Below are positions 1 through 11,059 of a DNA stretch of 64,000 nt, in pieces. Origin of the DNA: Trichobilharzia regenti (taxonomy: Eukaryota > Platyhelminthes > Trematoda > Strigeidida > Schistosomatidae). The position numbers were made by a program, and so were the translations under genes. The stretch is taken from the NCBI GenBank assembly GCA_944472135.2, contig OX235270.1, forward strand, positions 58,099,267 to 58,163,266, written 5' to 3'. Each line of letters starts with the position of its first letter. The stretch's first letter is position 1. The notes under the pieces are model-generated. The model saw nothing but the letters and a program-made list of their open reading frames with translations. It was not told the origin of the DNA and did not search any database.

Positions 1-1300
1 AACAATAATTCGTGATCATGTCTGCAATACCCATCCATAAAAATATACAGCAGAGACATGCCTGTTGTAATAAGTTGTGAAATGTGCACTGGCTGCTGAA
101 AACAGTATTCACCATAGTAACATTGTCGTGTGATTGAATACTTCATATCTAGAGTAGAGTTTGTGTCACGCAAGGAATAAAGATGGGCTAATCGTGGGGA
201 TTGTGAATATTCGTCAGACTAGCTAGTCGTAAGACCTGTTAATTCTGACAACTTACCACAATGTGTCATAACTAGTGTTAGCCAAGATTAGACTAGGCTG
301 TATAAAGGTTGGAGATGGTGAGGCTGCCACATTCCACAAATTCTCTAACAACTGCTTGTAGACTCGTAAGCAGATAAAGATTGACTGAATAAAGTCCTCA
401 TAATACGCCGAGTTAATAGTTCAAGAACCATTGATGTGTTTACTCAGTATTTTCTTCGGAATTTTATAAATCGTCACCTACATTTCGATTTATTTGCTTT
501 CTTAATATTATTCTGTCTTTTCACTACATGTTTCTGTATTCCACAGAAATATGATAACTTAAACCAGTGACTATCATAGAAGTTTTCTACATCCATTTAT
601 CTGTGTATCTATTTATCTTTACAATCATGAATTCTGTATATTAACAAAATACTATTCAGATTCTCAGTGAGAAATACACTGTGGTAATTATTCTCATCTT
701 TGACGTGAGAAGTTTTGAAAAATTGTTTCACATTTTACTAAATATTTTAGAATATTCATTGTAGGGCAATGACATAACCATGATTTCAGTATGAAAGGCT
801 ATTTATTTCAAATTCCAAACATTCTGATGCTTAATGTTTTAACGGAAAAATGTTGATTTCCCATTATATTTCAACTGTTCAACTCCGTTAACTTCCTACG
901 GATAATAAATACTTCACATCATACCACAGACTGTGGTTTGTATTTTCATCTTGGTATGATGGAAAGTTAAGGTGAATGTGCTTCTTTAGTCATTATAATA
1001 AAAGTATTTTATATTTCCCAAAGAATGAAAAACAAAACAATATTGTTTTTACTGACGTTTTCATACTTAATGCTAATAGCTTTATCAAAGTATTACTATA
1101 CCAAAATTTACAAAATCTCAGCTTATATATAACAATTTAATCATCGTTCCTCAGCATGAAGTCATTTTACGTTGTCAAATTGGCCATTTGGTAAAGATGA
1201 CAAAACCTGGTGTAGATTGTTGGATTTGATAAATGTGTAAAATGATAAAAGCAGCATGTGTTTATATAATGAAATTGCTTATCACATTCGTTTTGATTTT
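1..1300. other. AT-rich flank, no gene recognised
   Basis: I see no protein with family resemblance here. The stretch around 310-400 (a TATA-like tgtataaagg followed by a tgaataaagt signal) has the look of an LTR or promoter-plus-polyA unit, but there is no second copy in the window and no coding part beside it, so this remains a guess. Confidence 0.3.
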
Positions 1301-1306
1301 GTCACT

Positions 1307-1930
1307 TCATGGGGGAGGGATGTGTTGCAACCAGGTCAGATTCCGTTTTAGTCCATCATCATTCCTATTCACACAATTTGGATTCCACTTGATATAAAGT
1401 GCTTCTGGTATTAGACGTTCTTTGTGATTTCTGAAGTTTTTCTGAATTATTTCACTATTGTCATAATCAATTTTGTGGCCTCGTTCTATAGCGTGTAGAC
1501 CTATGGCTGATGATTTTTCAAGTTTTTCTAGTTCAACCGGATTTCTCGGTGGTCGAATAGATGCTCTACGGTGTTCATTTCTTCTGATTTTGACTTCTCT
1601 AGATGTTTTTCCGACGTATATCGCATCACATTCCAAGCATTTTATTTTATAGACACAATTAGATAGAGAATCTTTAGGGATTTGTCTTTTATATGGACAC
1701 TGTTGCTTTGAAGTATGTCTGGTGTTTTGAAGAAAACTCTAATGTCGAGCTTATTGAGTACTCTTCTGATATCGTCTAACATCTCTGCTCTATATGGAAT
1801 GACAACTGTTGAGGTCCATGGTTTTGGAATACGTTTTCGAACATAATTAATGTTGATCAAGTTCTTTCGGTACTTGTTTGAGAGTCTCAGTAATTTTTGA
1901 TATTTCTTCTTCTTTTTCTTTTCCATCGGT
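1307..1930 (-). pseudogene. Penelope-like element, 3' fragment with GIY-YIG endonuclease
   Basis: Two open stretches in different frames join near 1640. The upstream one (1926-1642) carries a linker with VRKRIPKPWTSTVVIPYRAE and a DIRVFFKTPDILQS motif, typical of the region before the endonuclease of Penelope-like retroelements. The downstream one (1636-1307) begins ECDAIYVGKTSREVKIRRNEH, a GIY-YIG nuclease signature in the variant usual for Penelope elements (YVGKT, then R and EH), and ends with a conserved WNPNCVNR/LTWL tail. The frame break near 1640 and the absence of a reverse transcriptase upstream make it a dead 5'-truncated copy. The family assignment comes from motif recognition only. 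Confidence 0.75.
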
Positions 1931-1939
1931 TATCAGAGA

Positions 1940-2690
1940 GTATACTTCCTTAAGTTCAAAAGAACAGAGATTACATAATAACCACTTAACAGTTTCTGTC
2001 TACGAGTTCGGGTTTATGATGCAACCACCGTTGACAACATTTTAAACATATGAATAAATATGCCTTTCATGTTACACTCAATACATTCATTCGACTTCAG
2101 CATATTGCAATGTGGTTCTGAATCGGATCTCGCACATAGGAATAATCAGTATAGCTTGTTGTCAGACAATATGAAGTGACTGTATTACATTTATTGAAAT
2201 CTTAAAATGTTTTCCAAACAATCATTTCTTCCAACTGACAGTTTCTTTCTCAAACTAGTGCTAGCTGTGTAACGTTAACAGTATAAATCCATTTATGTTA
2301 TTCAGCTCTGTGTTACTCAATTGAGCTCCATATTATTTATTATTTCAGTATAGTCCCCATTGCTCCTTTCTATATCGATTTGCGCCAATCGCCTTAGCAA
2401 CTTTGTCTTCTCTTTAGTTCTTTACATTTGACCCATATTTCCAAGAATCATTATTATCAATCACATGATCTAGATTAAACAAAAACACGATCGATATAGT
2501 TGAAGTAAAATAAATTATATCTGATTGTTTGATCAAAGGGAGAGAGATATCGTGAGAGACGAGATAGACCAGTGGCGCTTGTTGTACATTATATGAGGCG
2601 ATATGTATGTTCACCATGTCACTGGAATTTATCTTATCCTTATTGCTTTTTGTTGATTTACAAAAGTAAAGTGATCAGCCTCTAATGTTA
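1940..2690. other. No gene recognised
   Basis: AT-rich sequence with short open frames that show no family motifs. I see no RNA gene or ordered repeat. Confidence 0.4.
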
Positions 2691-2821
2691 TATGCATTTT
2701 TCACATATATTCAATAATTTGATCATTATTATTCCATTGGGTTCCGAATGGAACATAGGGCTTCAAAAACTCATCTACACTCTGGTCTATTGTCTGCCAT
2801 CCTCTTCAGCTGCGTCCACGA

Positions 2822-3151
2822 GTGACCATAATCTCTCAACACCGCCTCACACAGTCCCCCCGCCCCTCTCGAGTCACCCTCGTACCGACAACCAACTCGT
2901 TGCCTCCCATATGCGAACTTATTCACTCAAAGGGAATAAACATCGGTAAACCCACTGAGCGTCTTAAAGAATTCCTACTGAGATGTACCCTGAATGTTCG
3001 ATTCTCTTTTAACAACGAAATATATCACCAAAAGGACACCCAAGCTAGACCCAAACTAACCTCAAGGTCGTCTACAGAATACGAAGCAGTCTTCCTAAAA
3101 GTGTATGGATCAAACTTCTTCAAACTGCAGAAGCAATGGCACTTCATTTGA
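2822..3151 (+). pseudogene. Penelope-like reverse transcriptase fragment
   Basis: The frame contains LKEFLLRCTLNVRFSFNNEI followed by YHQKD at about 2964-3040. This resembles the Penelope-like reverse transcriptase segment just before the GVAMGSPLGP block (pattern LKELLLxCTxNxxFxFxxxxYxQxDG). The expected GVAMGSPLGP does not follow; the protein becomes unrelated after YHQKD, so the copy is broken there. It lies on the opposite strand to the Penelope endonuclease fragment at 1307-1930, so the two need not come from one insertion. Function as an enzyme is excluded by the truncation. Confidence 0.55.
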
Positions 3152-3159
3152 TAAGTCCT

Positions 3160-3690
3160 GAACTCAGCATACAGAAGAAGTTAGTCCAATCACTAAACTT
3201 GCAATGGACATAGTCCATTTTAGTACCTGACAGGTTAATTCTATTTATCTCTGTTCCTTCATTCGTATTATTTTACCTTTTCAACCGTAATATTTTACAT
3301 TTTCAACTTTTCTGTGCTCTACCCGCACCGGATTTAATTTCTAACCTCATTACCAATGTTACTGATTTGACCAACGCTCAATTTCTAGTCATTTATGCTA
3401 CATCGTCCAAATTATTTGCTTAATTTTAGTCCTAATTCAAATGGCATTATTCTCTCTCCAACCTCTACTTAGTCTCTTCCTGTAATTACCTCTGCTGCTG
3501 TCCTGACGTAGTCAATTATATTACGTTCTCTAACTTACTAACTCATTCTCACTTTAGTTACTATCTAATTAACCTTGTTTACATATTAGACCATTCTTGT
3601 ATTACCTAATTAATTATCTAAACTTGACAAACTTCGTGTACACATACACACACACAAAAATAGTTGTATATAAATGCGATTGTACAGCTA
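3160..3690. other. No gene recognised
   Basis: Pyrimidine-rich, AT-rich sequence directly after the Penelope-like fragment. It might be decayed element sequence, but no motif supports that. Confidence 0.35.
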
Positions 3691-4030
3691 TGAGAATGAA
3701 TTCGCAGAAAAGAGTCCCTTCGCTGAACATCTTCTTATATGACTCAATGGGGATTTTTAAGCTACCATTTGGATTCCACTCAAAGGCCTGTGGCGTGATA
3801 TCATTCGGCGGCCTATTCAACGTGTGACCAATCCATCTCCATTCTCTCCTACATATTTGTTGAGCAATCGGCTCTTGGCTGGTATGTTCCCACAGTTTCT
3901 TGTTGATTATTCTTCCTGGCTGGCCATTTGATCTTCAGTATGGAGCCAGAGTAGACAGCTGTTAACAAAAGTCCGCAACCTGTTACAAATGCTTTTCGTG
4001 ACACATACGCCAAGTTTCTGATCTGTATAG

Positions 4031-4335
4031 AGCGAACCAATCAGGAACCGATTGTGAAACAAATAGGCAGAAAGAAATGGAGATGGATTGGCCATACGCT
4101 GAGGAAACCATCAAGTGACATCACTAGACAAGCCCTCGAGTGGAACCCGAAAGGGAGGCGGCGAGTTGGTCGTCCAAGGGTGACTTGGAGGAGGTCATGC
4201 GAGGAGGAGATGAAAGCATGTGGACAGACCTGGAGCAGGGTGAAAAAGTTGTCAGAAAACCGAAGGCAATGGAGGTGCGCAGCTGAAGCCGTATGTTCCT
4301 CTAGGAACTAAAGGATACAATAATAATAATAATAG
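4031..4335 (+). mobile_element. 5'-truncated RTE-like 3' end nested in the older copy
   Basis: The open frame from 4054 has KKWRWIGHTLRKPSSDITRQ, then a VGRPRVTWRR block and WRCAAEAVCSSRN, the C-terminal end of an RTE-like reverse-transcriptase protein. It is followed within 20 bases by an (AAT)n-type tail near 4318-4333. It sits in the opposite orientation inside the older copy, splitting that copy between its 'FNTNMKS' and 'SETW' coding segments. The flanks atagagc (left) and atagaagc (right) are a possible imperfect target-site duplication. The frame of this fragment is cleaner than that of its host, in line with a later insertion. Confidence 0.75.
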
Positions 4336-4975
4336 AAGCACTGACTGACTGACTTCATATTGGTGTTGAAAATCCAAATCTTGTTCTTTATGCAGGCGGA
4401 GTACAGAAGACTTCCAAGCTGGTTTCAGGTTGATGAAGACGTATCTCGCCTTTCCGATTCTAACTTTGACATCTTAATCCGTTCCGCCAGTAGTGGAAAC
4501 GATGCTTCTCAGATAAGTGAAGGAGGCAACCTATGTTAAATCTCCTCCGTTGATGGTGATTGGTGCTGGTTGTTTTTGCTGTTGATTGGTTATCTTCACC
4601 ACTTCCATCTCCTCTATATTCACCTGGAGTCCTCTTTTCGCTTTCAGCCTTAGCCAGTTTGCTGGTTTTCGCTTGCAAGTCTTCGAGTTTGTGTGACATG
4701 AAACATAAGCCATCTGCAAAATCCAGATCTTCTGGAGTCTTATTATGGGTGGTTCAGCGTACATCTCTCTTCTCACCACCAACAGTCTGACGTATAATTC
4801 AGTCCACCACAATTAGGAATATCATCGGTGATAATAGACAGCCAGCCAGCTTGTCTTACTCCTGTATGCACTTCGAAAGCCTCGCTGATTTTCCCGTTGT
4901 GAATCAACAGACCCATGGCATTCGCATATACCTGTTGAATGAGGTTGCTAAAGACTTGAGGCACACCGTAGTCTT

Positions 4976-5149
4976 CAATAAAACTGTTTTGTATTTCTTT
5001 ATTACTCCTTTGTCTCACACCTCTGCTCACTGTTTCTATTATGCTTTTCTTGTACTTTCTTCTCTTGCTTCGTGTGCTACACGGAATGTGGCGACTTGAA
5101 CTTCCGCACATTTGTGCAAAGTTCTATGTCGAAAACAGACAGACAGACA
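4976..5149 (+). mobile_element. Short 3' end of a non-LTR element ending in CAGA repeats, with target duplication
   Basis: A 174-base piece interrupts the minus-strand RTE-like copy. It is flanked by the 8-base direct repeat GTAGTCTT at 4968-4975 and 5150-5157. Its 3' part (gcgacttgaacttccgcac, then gtgcaaagttctatgtcg and CAGA repeats) matches the 3' untranslated part of the element at 44428-45290 and a block at 59315-59355. It appears to be a severely 5'-truncated insertion of that family. Confidence 0.65.
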
Positions 5150-7329
5150 GTAGTCTTGGAGCAGTTTCTAAATTAATTCTTGGTTAACACTGTCTAGAGA
5201 AGGCGTTTTCGAAGTCGATGAAGTTGGGGTAGAGTAGAGGTTTGACTACCATTCTATGCTTTGTTCGATGATGATGCGTAGAGTTGCAATCTGGTCAGCA
5301 TCTTATTTGCCTTTCCTAAATCCAGCTTGTTCCGGTGGGTAGAGTTCTGCATCCAATCCACCTTTTATTCTCTCCGGGATCACGTGACTTAGGAATTTAC
5401 TCGGCGTTGAGTAGAGCATGATTCCACGCCAGTTCTCGCAGAGTGAGGCGAAAGTCGCTCTATTTGGCAGCCTGACGAGGTAACCAGCCTTTCTTCCGAT
5501 CTGTACGTAGCTTTTCCAAACAAACCTTTTGCAATGATGGCGTGAGACCGTTTGGCACAGTCTCTGGGTCTTTTTCAGTGCTTCAGAGTGGAGGGAAATT
5601 CTGTCTGGTCCTGCTGCCTTCCCTACATGACTTCAGTAGCTTGATCTCACTCAGGATTTCTGCTTTTGTTGGAGGATTGGTGTCCACCATAAGGCAGTTC
5701 TGTGAGTGCTTTCACTGGTAGCATTTCTAGGCGAGTTTCCGGCGGTGGTCGATTCAAGGGTCCTTTGAATTGATCAGCCCATTGTTTGATTTGTTTCTCC
5801 TCCTTGGTGATCAGGTTCTCTTGAGCATCTTTTATTGGTTTCATCATCTGGGTTGATCTCTTTTCGAATAGAAACCTGGTTATCTGGTAGAACGTTCTAA
5901 GGTCTCTTTTACCTGCAACCCGCCTGTTCTGCTTCAGTTGCCGGCCAGTGTGTCGTAGAACTGTCGTTTGTCTTTCTTAGCACTATTCTTCACGTCTTTC
6001 TTGATTCAGTACAGTGTACATCGCTGTGAACTCATCTTCTCCTTCTGTTGTCCATCTTTGCATTGAGTCATTCCATCTTCTCTTTCACCATCCTCCTCAC
6101 CTCTCTTTTGTTAGCTTCCAAGTATCCGTTGACAGGCATTCCTTTTCTTGTCTCTTCCTTCTTCCTTGAACAGTTGTACACGTTTCCTTAAATATCACCT
6201 TCAGACAGTTAGTTCCAATGTTCTTCCATGCATGTGTCCTCAGTAATTTCAAGTAGTGTATCCTACTTTGCTCTGATCTGATCTGTAGTGAAGTTATCCC
6301 TTGTAGTTTTGTCCGTCAGTTTCTGAATGTTGAACTTGAGCTATGGTCTGTCTCCGGTTGTTTTCATGGATTTTAGCTTCACTTTGAAGGATCCTTGAAC
6401 TAGATGATGGTCTGAGCCCACATTAGCTCGCTTGCTTGACATTGTCTCCACTTCCTTGAACAACATTGAAATGATTTCTGTTTGGTGTGTCCGTCAGGCG
6501 AAATCCATATTGCTTCATGTATGTCTTTTTTTTCTGTACACACTGCTTCCAATTACCGAATCATTGAAAGCACAGAAGTCTGAGAATAATTCTCCGTTCT
6601 CATTCATTTCTCCGTGATACTATCAACCAATGATGAGTTCTTTTCCCGTATTATCAGCTCCCATTTCTGCATTCACAACTGTTATGAGGATTTTGATGTC
6701 ACTGTTGGGACGTTTTCTATAACTGTTTGTAGTTGTCTGTAAAAATCTTCCTTCTCTTTCTGTACAATGTTTTAGGTGTGACCTTCCTTCCTGCTTTTTG
6801 AGTTGAATCTTGCTGTCATGATCCTGGAGATTGGTTCCCACTTCATTAAGGCTTTGGCTGCTACTGATGACATCATTATAGTCACTCACTGCCTCAGTGT
6901 GCTCGTGGTTGTCGTCTAGATGACCGGAGTAGGATATCTAACTTTACAGTTGACAATTTTGACAGTGCACATCTATTTCACCTGCTCCTTCATGTTTCCA
7001 GCACTTCTATGCCATATCTTCGAATTTCTTTGGCTTCGTAGGCTGCCTTCCCAGCCTCGTTCATTGTAAGAACACTTTCATCAAAGGAAGACACATTGGT
7101 TGACTGACTTCCCGAATGCTTTCACCAGCCTGCTGTGTAATTTCGCCTCTCCAACTCCAGCAAAGAATAAGATTGTTGTTTGAATTTTTTGTATCTTTAA
7201 TATATTTTTTGTTCGTTGAATTTTCTCTAGCAGTTTGATAGTTTTTTTTTGTGGTGCAGGCTCGCTAGCCCCACATCCAACCCTCCCTCTTTACACAGTC
7301 TTGGGACCGGCTAGAAAACTAGCGAGCTA

Positions 7330-8345
7330 GTTAACTAGAGAAGGTTCCATATTTTGATAGGTTACGTCAAACAGGTGACTCTAACTTCTATCTCTCGTTA
7401 TCTCAATTTTTGGACAATACTAGTAACAAACAGGTCAACTAATTTAATGCTTCATTTTGCATTAAACTATCAGTACACTTTAAAAATTTGAATAGTGAGA
7501 ATTTCATAAATGCACAAGTGATTGTTACACTTTTTAGACACTGAAGGATGGTGACAGGGATGCAAACCCGTCTATATCTTCTAGCTCCACAAATCCTTGT
7601 CCTACCTAGGCCACAGTCAAACCGAAACAACAAATAATTCAGTCAAAATATTAAACATATTTCGGGATAAGTAATGTAAGGGTGTGATGGCTACTTAACA
7701 TGTACGTGCAACAGAACCTAACACGACAGAGTACTAAATGGTTTGGATGCTTGATCGCATATCATCAGCTTAACCTGTTGACTTAAACAGTGGAAGTCAA
7801 GCATCTAATGTTGATTGATGAAAGCTGTAGGGTAATAATTTTGGAGAATCAATTGCCGCTACAACCATCAATTCATGTACTATGCATAATGTGATACACT
7901 GGTAGTGCAGCTGTAAGATCCTTTGTTCCGTCTTGTTTGGGCTCAGTGCCACACCACACACTAATGACGATGAATTGGCTATTCATTTGCTTCACTGCTG
8001 AGTAGTGATTCTCTTCTAAAAAACCGGGTAAATGTTTTGATTTGACACTAGTAACTAATGTGATGCGTCTAGTCCTCTGATTGGTGTAGACTGAATTCTA
8101 TCAGTCAGGTTGTTATGTGACCACCATTCTAGCTAGCTCGGGTAAATGTTTATTATAAACTGCTGACCTGTAGCCTCGTTTATCTGACTAATTAGGCGGA
8201 TTGAGATTAGCGAATGTAAATCACTTATCAGAATGTGTTTTCAGGTGATTGGGGCTGAAGAATACAGGCCCGTCGGTCTTAACACATAGGAGTGTTAGCG
8301 ATGTATGCTTAGCATTATTGGAACTGATTTCATATTGTAAAAGAC
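7330..8345. other. No gene recognised
   Basis: Unique-looking AT-rich sequence. At 7240-7320 there is a faint resemblance to the 3' part of the SINE at 8350-8587 (gctagccccacatccaaccc). No protein or RNA gene is supported. Confidence 0.35.
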
Positions 8346-8349
8346 GATA

Positions 8350-8587
8350 TTTTTTTCTTTCTTTCACATTCCCCAGTGGAACATAGGGCTTCAAGCTAGT
8401 GACTTGAAGTTTCTGTAGCAGTGGTGATTATTTTTACAGGATGGGGTTGCTAGCCTCATGCCCAACCTTTCCTCTTTACCAGAATTATTTCTGGCTTAGC
8501 GAGGTAAAGGAGTGAGTCGGCCGGGGATCGAACCTCGGCCTGTGTGCATGGTTGGCGAGCGTCCTAACGGCTGGTGCCACCGACGCT
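8350..8587 (-). mobile_element. tRNA-headed SINE, subfamily A, minus orientation
   Basis: Read on the minus strand, the unit begins with a tRNA-like head (agcgtcggtggcaccagccg, then a B-box-like ggttcgatcccc). It continues through tacctcgctaagccagaa and gggcatgaggctagcaacccc, and ends gtcactagcttgaagccc before a T-rich (A-rich on its own strand) tail. The copy at 9641-9856 on the plus strand matches it nearly end to end. No clear target duplication is visible here. Confidence 0.75.
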
Positions 8588-8589
8588 AA

Positions 8590-9626
8590 CAGACAATGTT
8601 ACTGATGAGAAAACTTTTAATGTAAATAAATCAGACAATATATCTCTCTGTGTGTTGGCTCAGAGACTGTGCGGTTGAAATTAATCTATTCATGAGGTAA
8701 ATTGCTTTCGATTAAATCTATTATCTGAAAGTTAATTAGGCGTCTGGTAAATACATACACTTCGTGTACAATGTTATGGAATATGGATGAGATGAATATG
8801 CACTCGTTTTGAATGCAGCATACATGTGTAATTTATGCAAACATTCTTCACCTACTCTATATTGCTCATGTATATGTATTTTTATAAACATGTATGCATG
8901 ACTTATTATCATAATTTGTTTCGAATAATAATGACTACAATAATACCGTAATGTGTATGTTTTCAGTCACAACGGGTCAAATACAATACGGATTAAGCAT
9001 ATTTTGAGACTAAATTATTAAATTATTGCATACTTAGGTGAATTACACTTCCAATGTTTAATTCAGTGAAAATGAATGTTATATTTTCTTCACATAACAG
9101 TAAGCCATATTAAAATTGTGTCACTTAAAACTTGGCCAGAAATAAACAACAAAATTCAAGTTATACACATGTGTATGTGTGTAAATAGCTTGAAGAGTGT
9201 CACTTGTAAGTACATATACGAAGCCGTACATGAAAAAGCACGAGGAAATCTTCTGTACTTGTGAATATGAATGGAAGTTGCGATGCTTGCCTAAATTATT
9301 TGTTTTTTTAAATAAATCAGAGAAAACCTTACATTACTTATGTATAAACAAGGAGAATCAGTACAAGCGAAAAATGTGAATATACACTTAATATATATTC
9401 ACCTAGATGTACGACGACCAACAAAAACAGGCAAGGAGTACTCCAGCTTACCTACGCTTAAATGCTCATCTCATACAAATCTTGAGAGTTAGATATCAGT
9501 ATTGAGAATTAAAAGCTTGTAAAATTTATACGAATGAAAGAAGCAAGTGTTAACGCTCAATTTCATTAATGAGAAAAGAATCGCTGAATAGTTGTATTGC
9601 TTTTTGACTAAGATTGAAATTCAAGT
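8590..9626. other. No gene recognised
   Basis: AT-rich spacer between the two inverted SINE copies. The open frames around 9076-9379 overlap each other and show no family motif. Confidence 0.35.
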
Positions 9627-9640
9627 AATCTTGTATTCTG
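9627..9640. repeat. Target-site duplication, left copy
   Basis: AATCTTGTATTCTG, repeated exactly at 9857-9870 and flanking the SINE between them. Confidence 0.85.
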
Positions 9641-9856
9641 TTCGTCAGTGGCATAGAGGGTAGGACGCTCGCCGACCATGCACATGGTCCTAGGTTTGAC
9701 CCTCGGCCGACGCACCCCTTTACCTCGCTAAGTAAAGAGGAAAGGTTGGGCATAAGGCTAGCAACCCCATCCTGTAAAAATAATCACCACTGCTACAGAA
9801 ACTTCAAGTCACTAGCTTGAAGCCCTGTGTTTCGCTGGGGAACGTGAAGGAAAAAA
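9641..9856 (+). mobile_element. tRNA-headed SINE, subfamily A, with target-site duplication
   Basis: This 216-base unit starts with an A-box-like TGGCATAGAGGG and a B-box-like ggtttgaccct. These are the internal RNA polymerase III promoter elements of a tRNA-derived SINE. The body contains tacctcgctaagtaaagagg and gggcataaggctagcaacccc, then an A-rich tail at 9848-9858. Exact 14-base direct repeats (9627-9640 and 9857-9870; the first A of the right copy could belong to the tail) mark it as a target-primed insertion. It has no coding capacity and must have been mobilised by a partner element's reverse transcriptase; which one is not shown here. Confidence 0.85.
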
Positions 9857-9870
9857 AATCTTGTATTCTG
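9857..9870. repeat. Target-site duplication, right copy
   Basis: Second exact copy of AATCTTGTATTCTG. Confidence 0.85.
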
Positions 9871-10014
9871 CTTCAAAAAAATATTAAGTCACGTTATCTT
9901 TGAGAAACTAAAATATATTCTGGATGTAAGATTGTGCCCGGAATAAGCTTTATTCAGTTAACACAAATCATGTGAAGACTAAATTATAACGTAGCACATC
10001 CTCCTCATCAACTT

Positions 10015-11050
10015 ATTAGGTCAACTTCATCCACTTTGAAAAGCCTTCAACAGCATCTACTGTGAAGTAATTTGATAACTGCTTCAACACTACAGAGTGT
10101 AGTGCCACAAACTTGACTCAACAACATATGATGATGCCAAATGTCAAGTGATTTACAACAGAGAACTCAGTGAAATCAAGACAAGTGTAAGACAAAACTG
10201 CCTAATAACACCAATGATATTCCTGATTGTGGTAGACTGGATCATAAAACAGATCATTAGAAGTAAGGGGACAGAAATACGTCGGACGGACAAAAAGGCT
10301 CTAGAAAATCTGAACTGCACGGAAAATGTATATCTAATGTCACACAAACTAGAACATCTACAGGCGAAAACCAACAAGCTGGTTGGACTACAAGTGAATA
10401 TATATATATAGAAGGCAGAGGCGAAGATAACTTACAGACAACAACAAACACCAATCACAATATCAACAGGAGAAATCTGAGGTATGTTGTCTATTTCACT
10501 TATCCGGACAGGTAACATAGTTTAAACTACAGGAGGTAGGGATGGGGCTATCAAAAGCAGGAGTGGAAAGGCAAGATAGACCTTAATTACTCTGAAGTCA
10601 GTTTAGAAATCTTCTACACTCAGCATAAAGAAAAAGATTCGGATTTTCAACACTAATGTCAAACTAGTTCGTCTATATGGTTCAGGGATTCAGAATGTCA
10701 GCAAAAACACCTCGAATAGGCTTCAGACTTTTATCAGCAGTTACCTTCGTCATGTACTAAAGATCAGATGGCTAGAAACAAAGAACTTCACATAACAAAT
10801 ATGCCGAAGAAAGTGGAGATGGATAGGACATGGGCTGGGGGGGGGAACCGTGGAGTGGTACCATACACCAGGTGCTAAATTAGGTGCCAAATGTGAAACG
10901 ACGAGTTAGGCGTCCGAGGGTGACATGGAGGAGATAGTGTGGGAAAAAGATGAGAGCCAGCTTAAAGTGACTGCAGAGGACCGAGAGGAATAGAGACGTG
11001 CTGATGAAGTCCTATATTCCACTAGGAACCCCAGGGGAATAATAATAAAA
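10015..11050 (+). pseudogene. RTE-like non-LTR fragment, reverse transcriptase to 3' end
   Basis: Begins in the palm with the nucleotide counterpart of a 'FEKAFNSI' block near 10037. It then runs through an open frame (10148-10411) with RELSEIKTSVRQNCLITPMI followed by FLIVVDWI, an RTE-like reverse-transcriptase segment. The C-terminal region is around 10670-11030, where the code corresponding to RRKWRWIG and the WN..K.RRVRRPRVTWR block appears in broken frames. It ends near a short AATAATAATAA tail at about 11038-11047. It is 5'-truncated and contains many stops. Confidence 0.75.
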
Positions 11051-11059
11051 TTCTCGCAT

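Larger units (their letters stand above)
3700..7200 (-). pseudogene. Old RTE-like non-LTR retrotransposon, nearly full length, decayed
   Basis: Read on the minus strand, pieces of one RTE-type polyprotein appear in the right order in shifting frames. The N-terminal endonuclease start has AKEIRRYGIEVL at about 7050. An endonuclease block has VVNAEMGADNTGKELIIG at 6676-6623, then MNENGELFSDFCAFNDS just downstream. A linker with QIKQWADQFKGPLNRPPPET is near 5780, the reverse-transcriptase block EDYGVPQVFSNLIQQVYANA near 4970, and the C-terminal SETW/RRxWRWIGHTL/WNP region at 4040-3770. Many stops and frameshifts show it is long dead. Two plus-strand fragments interrupt it at 4031-4335 and 4976-5149; without them the protein pieces join up. 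Confidence 0.8.
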
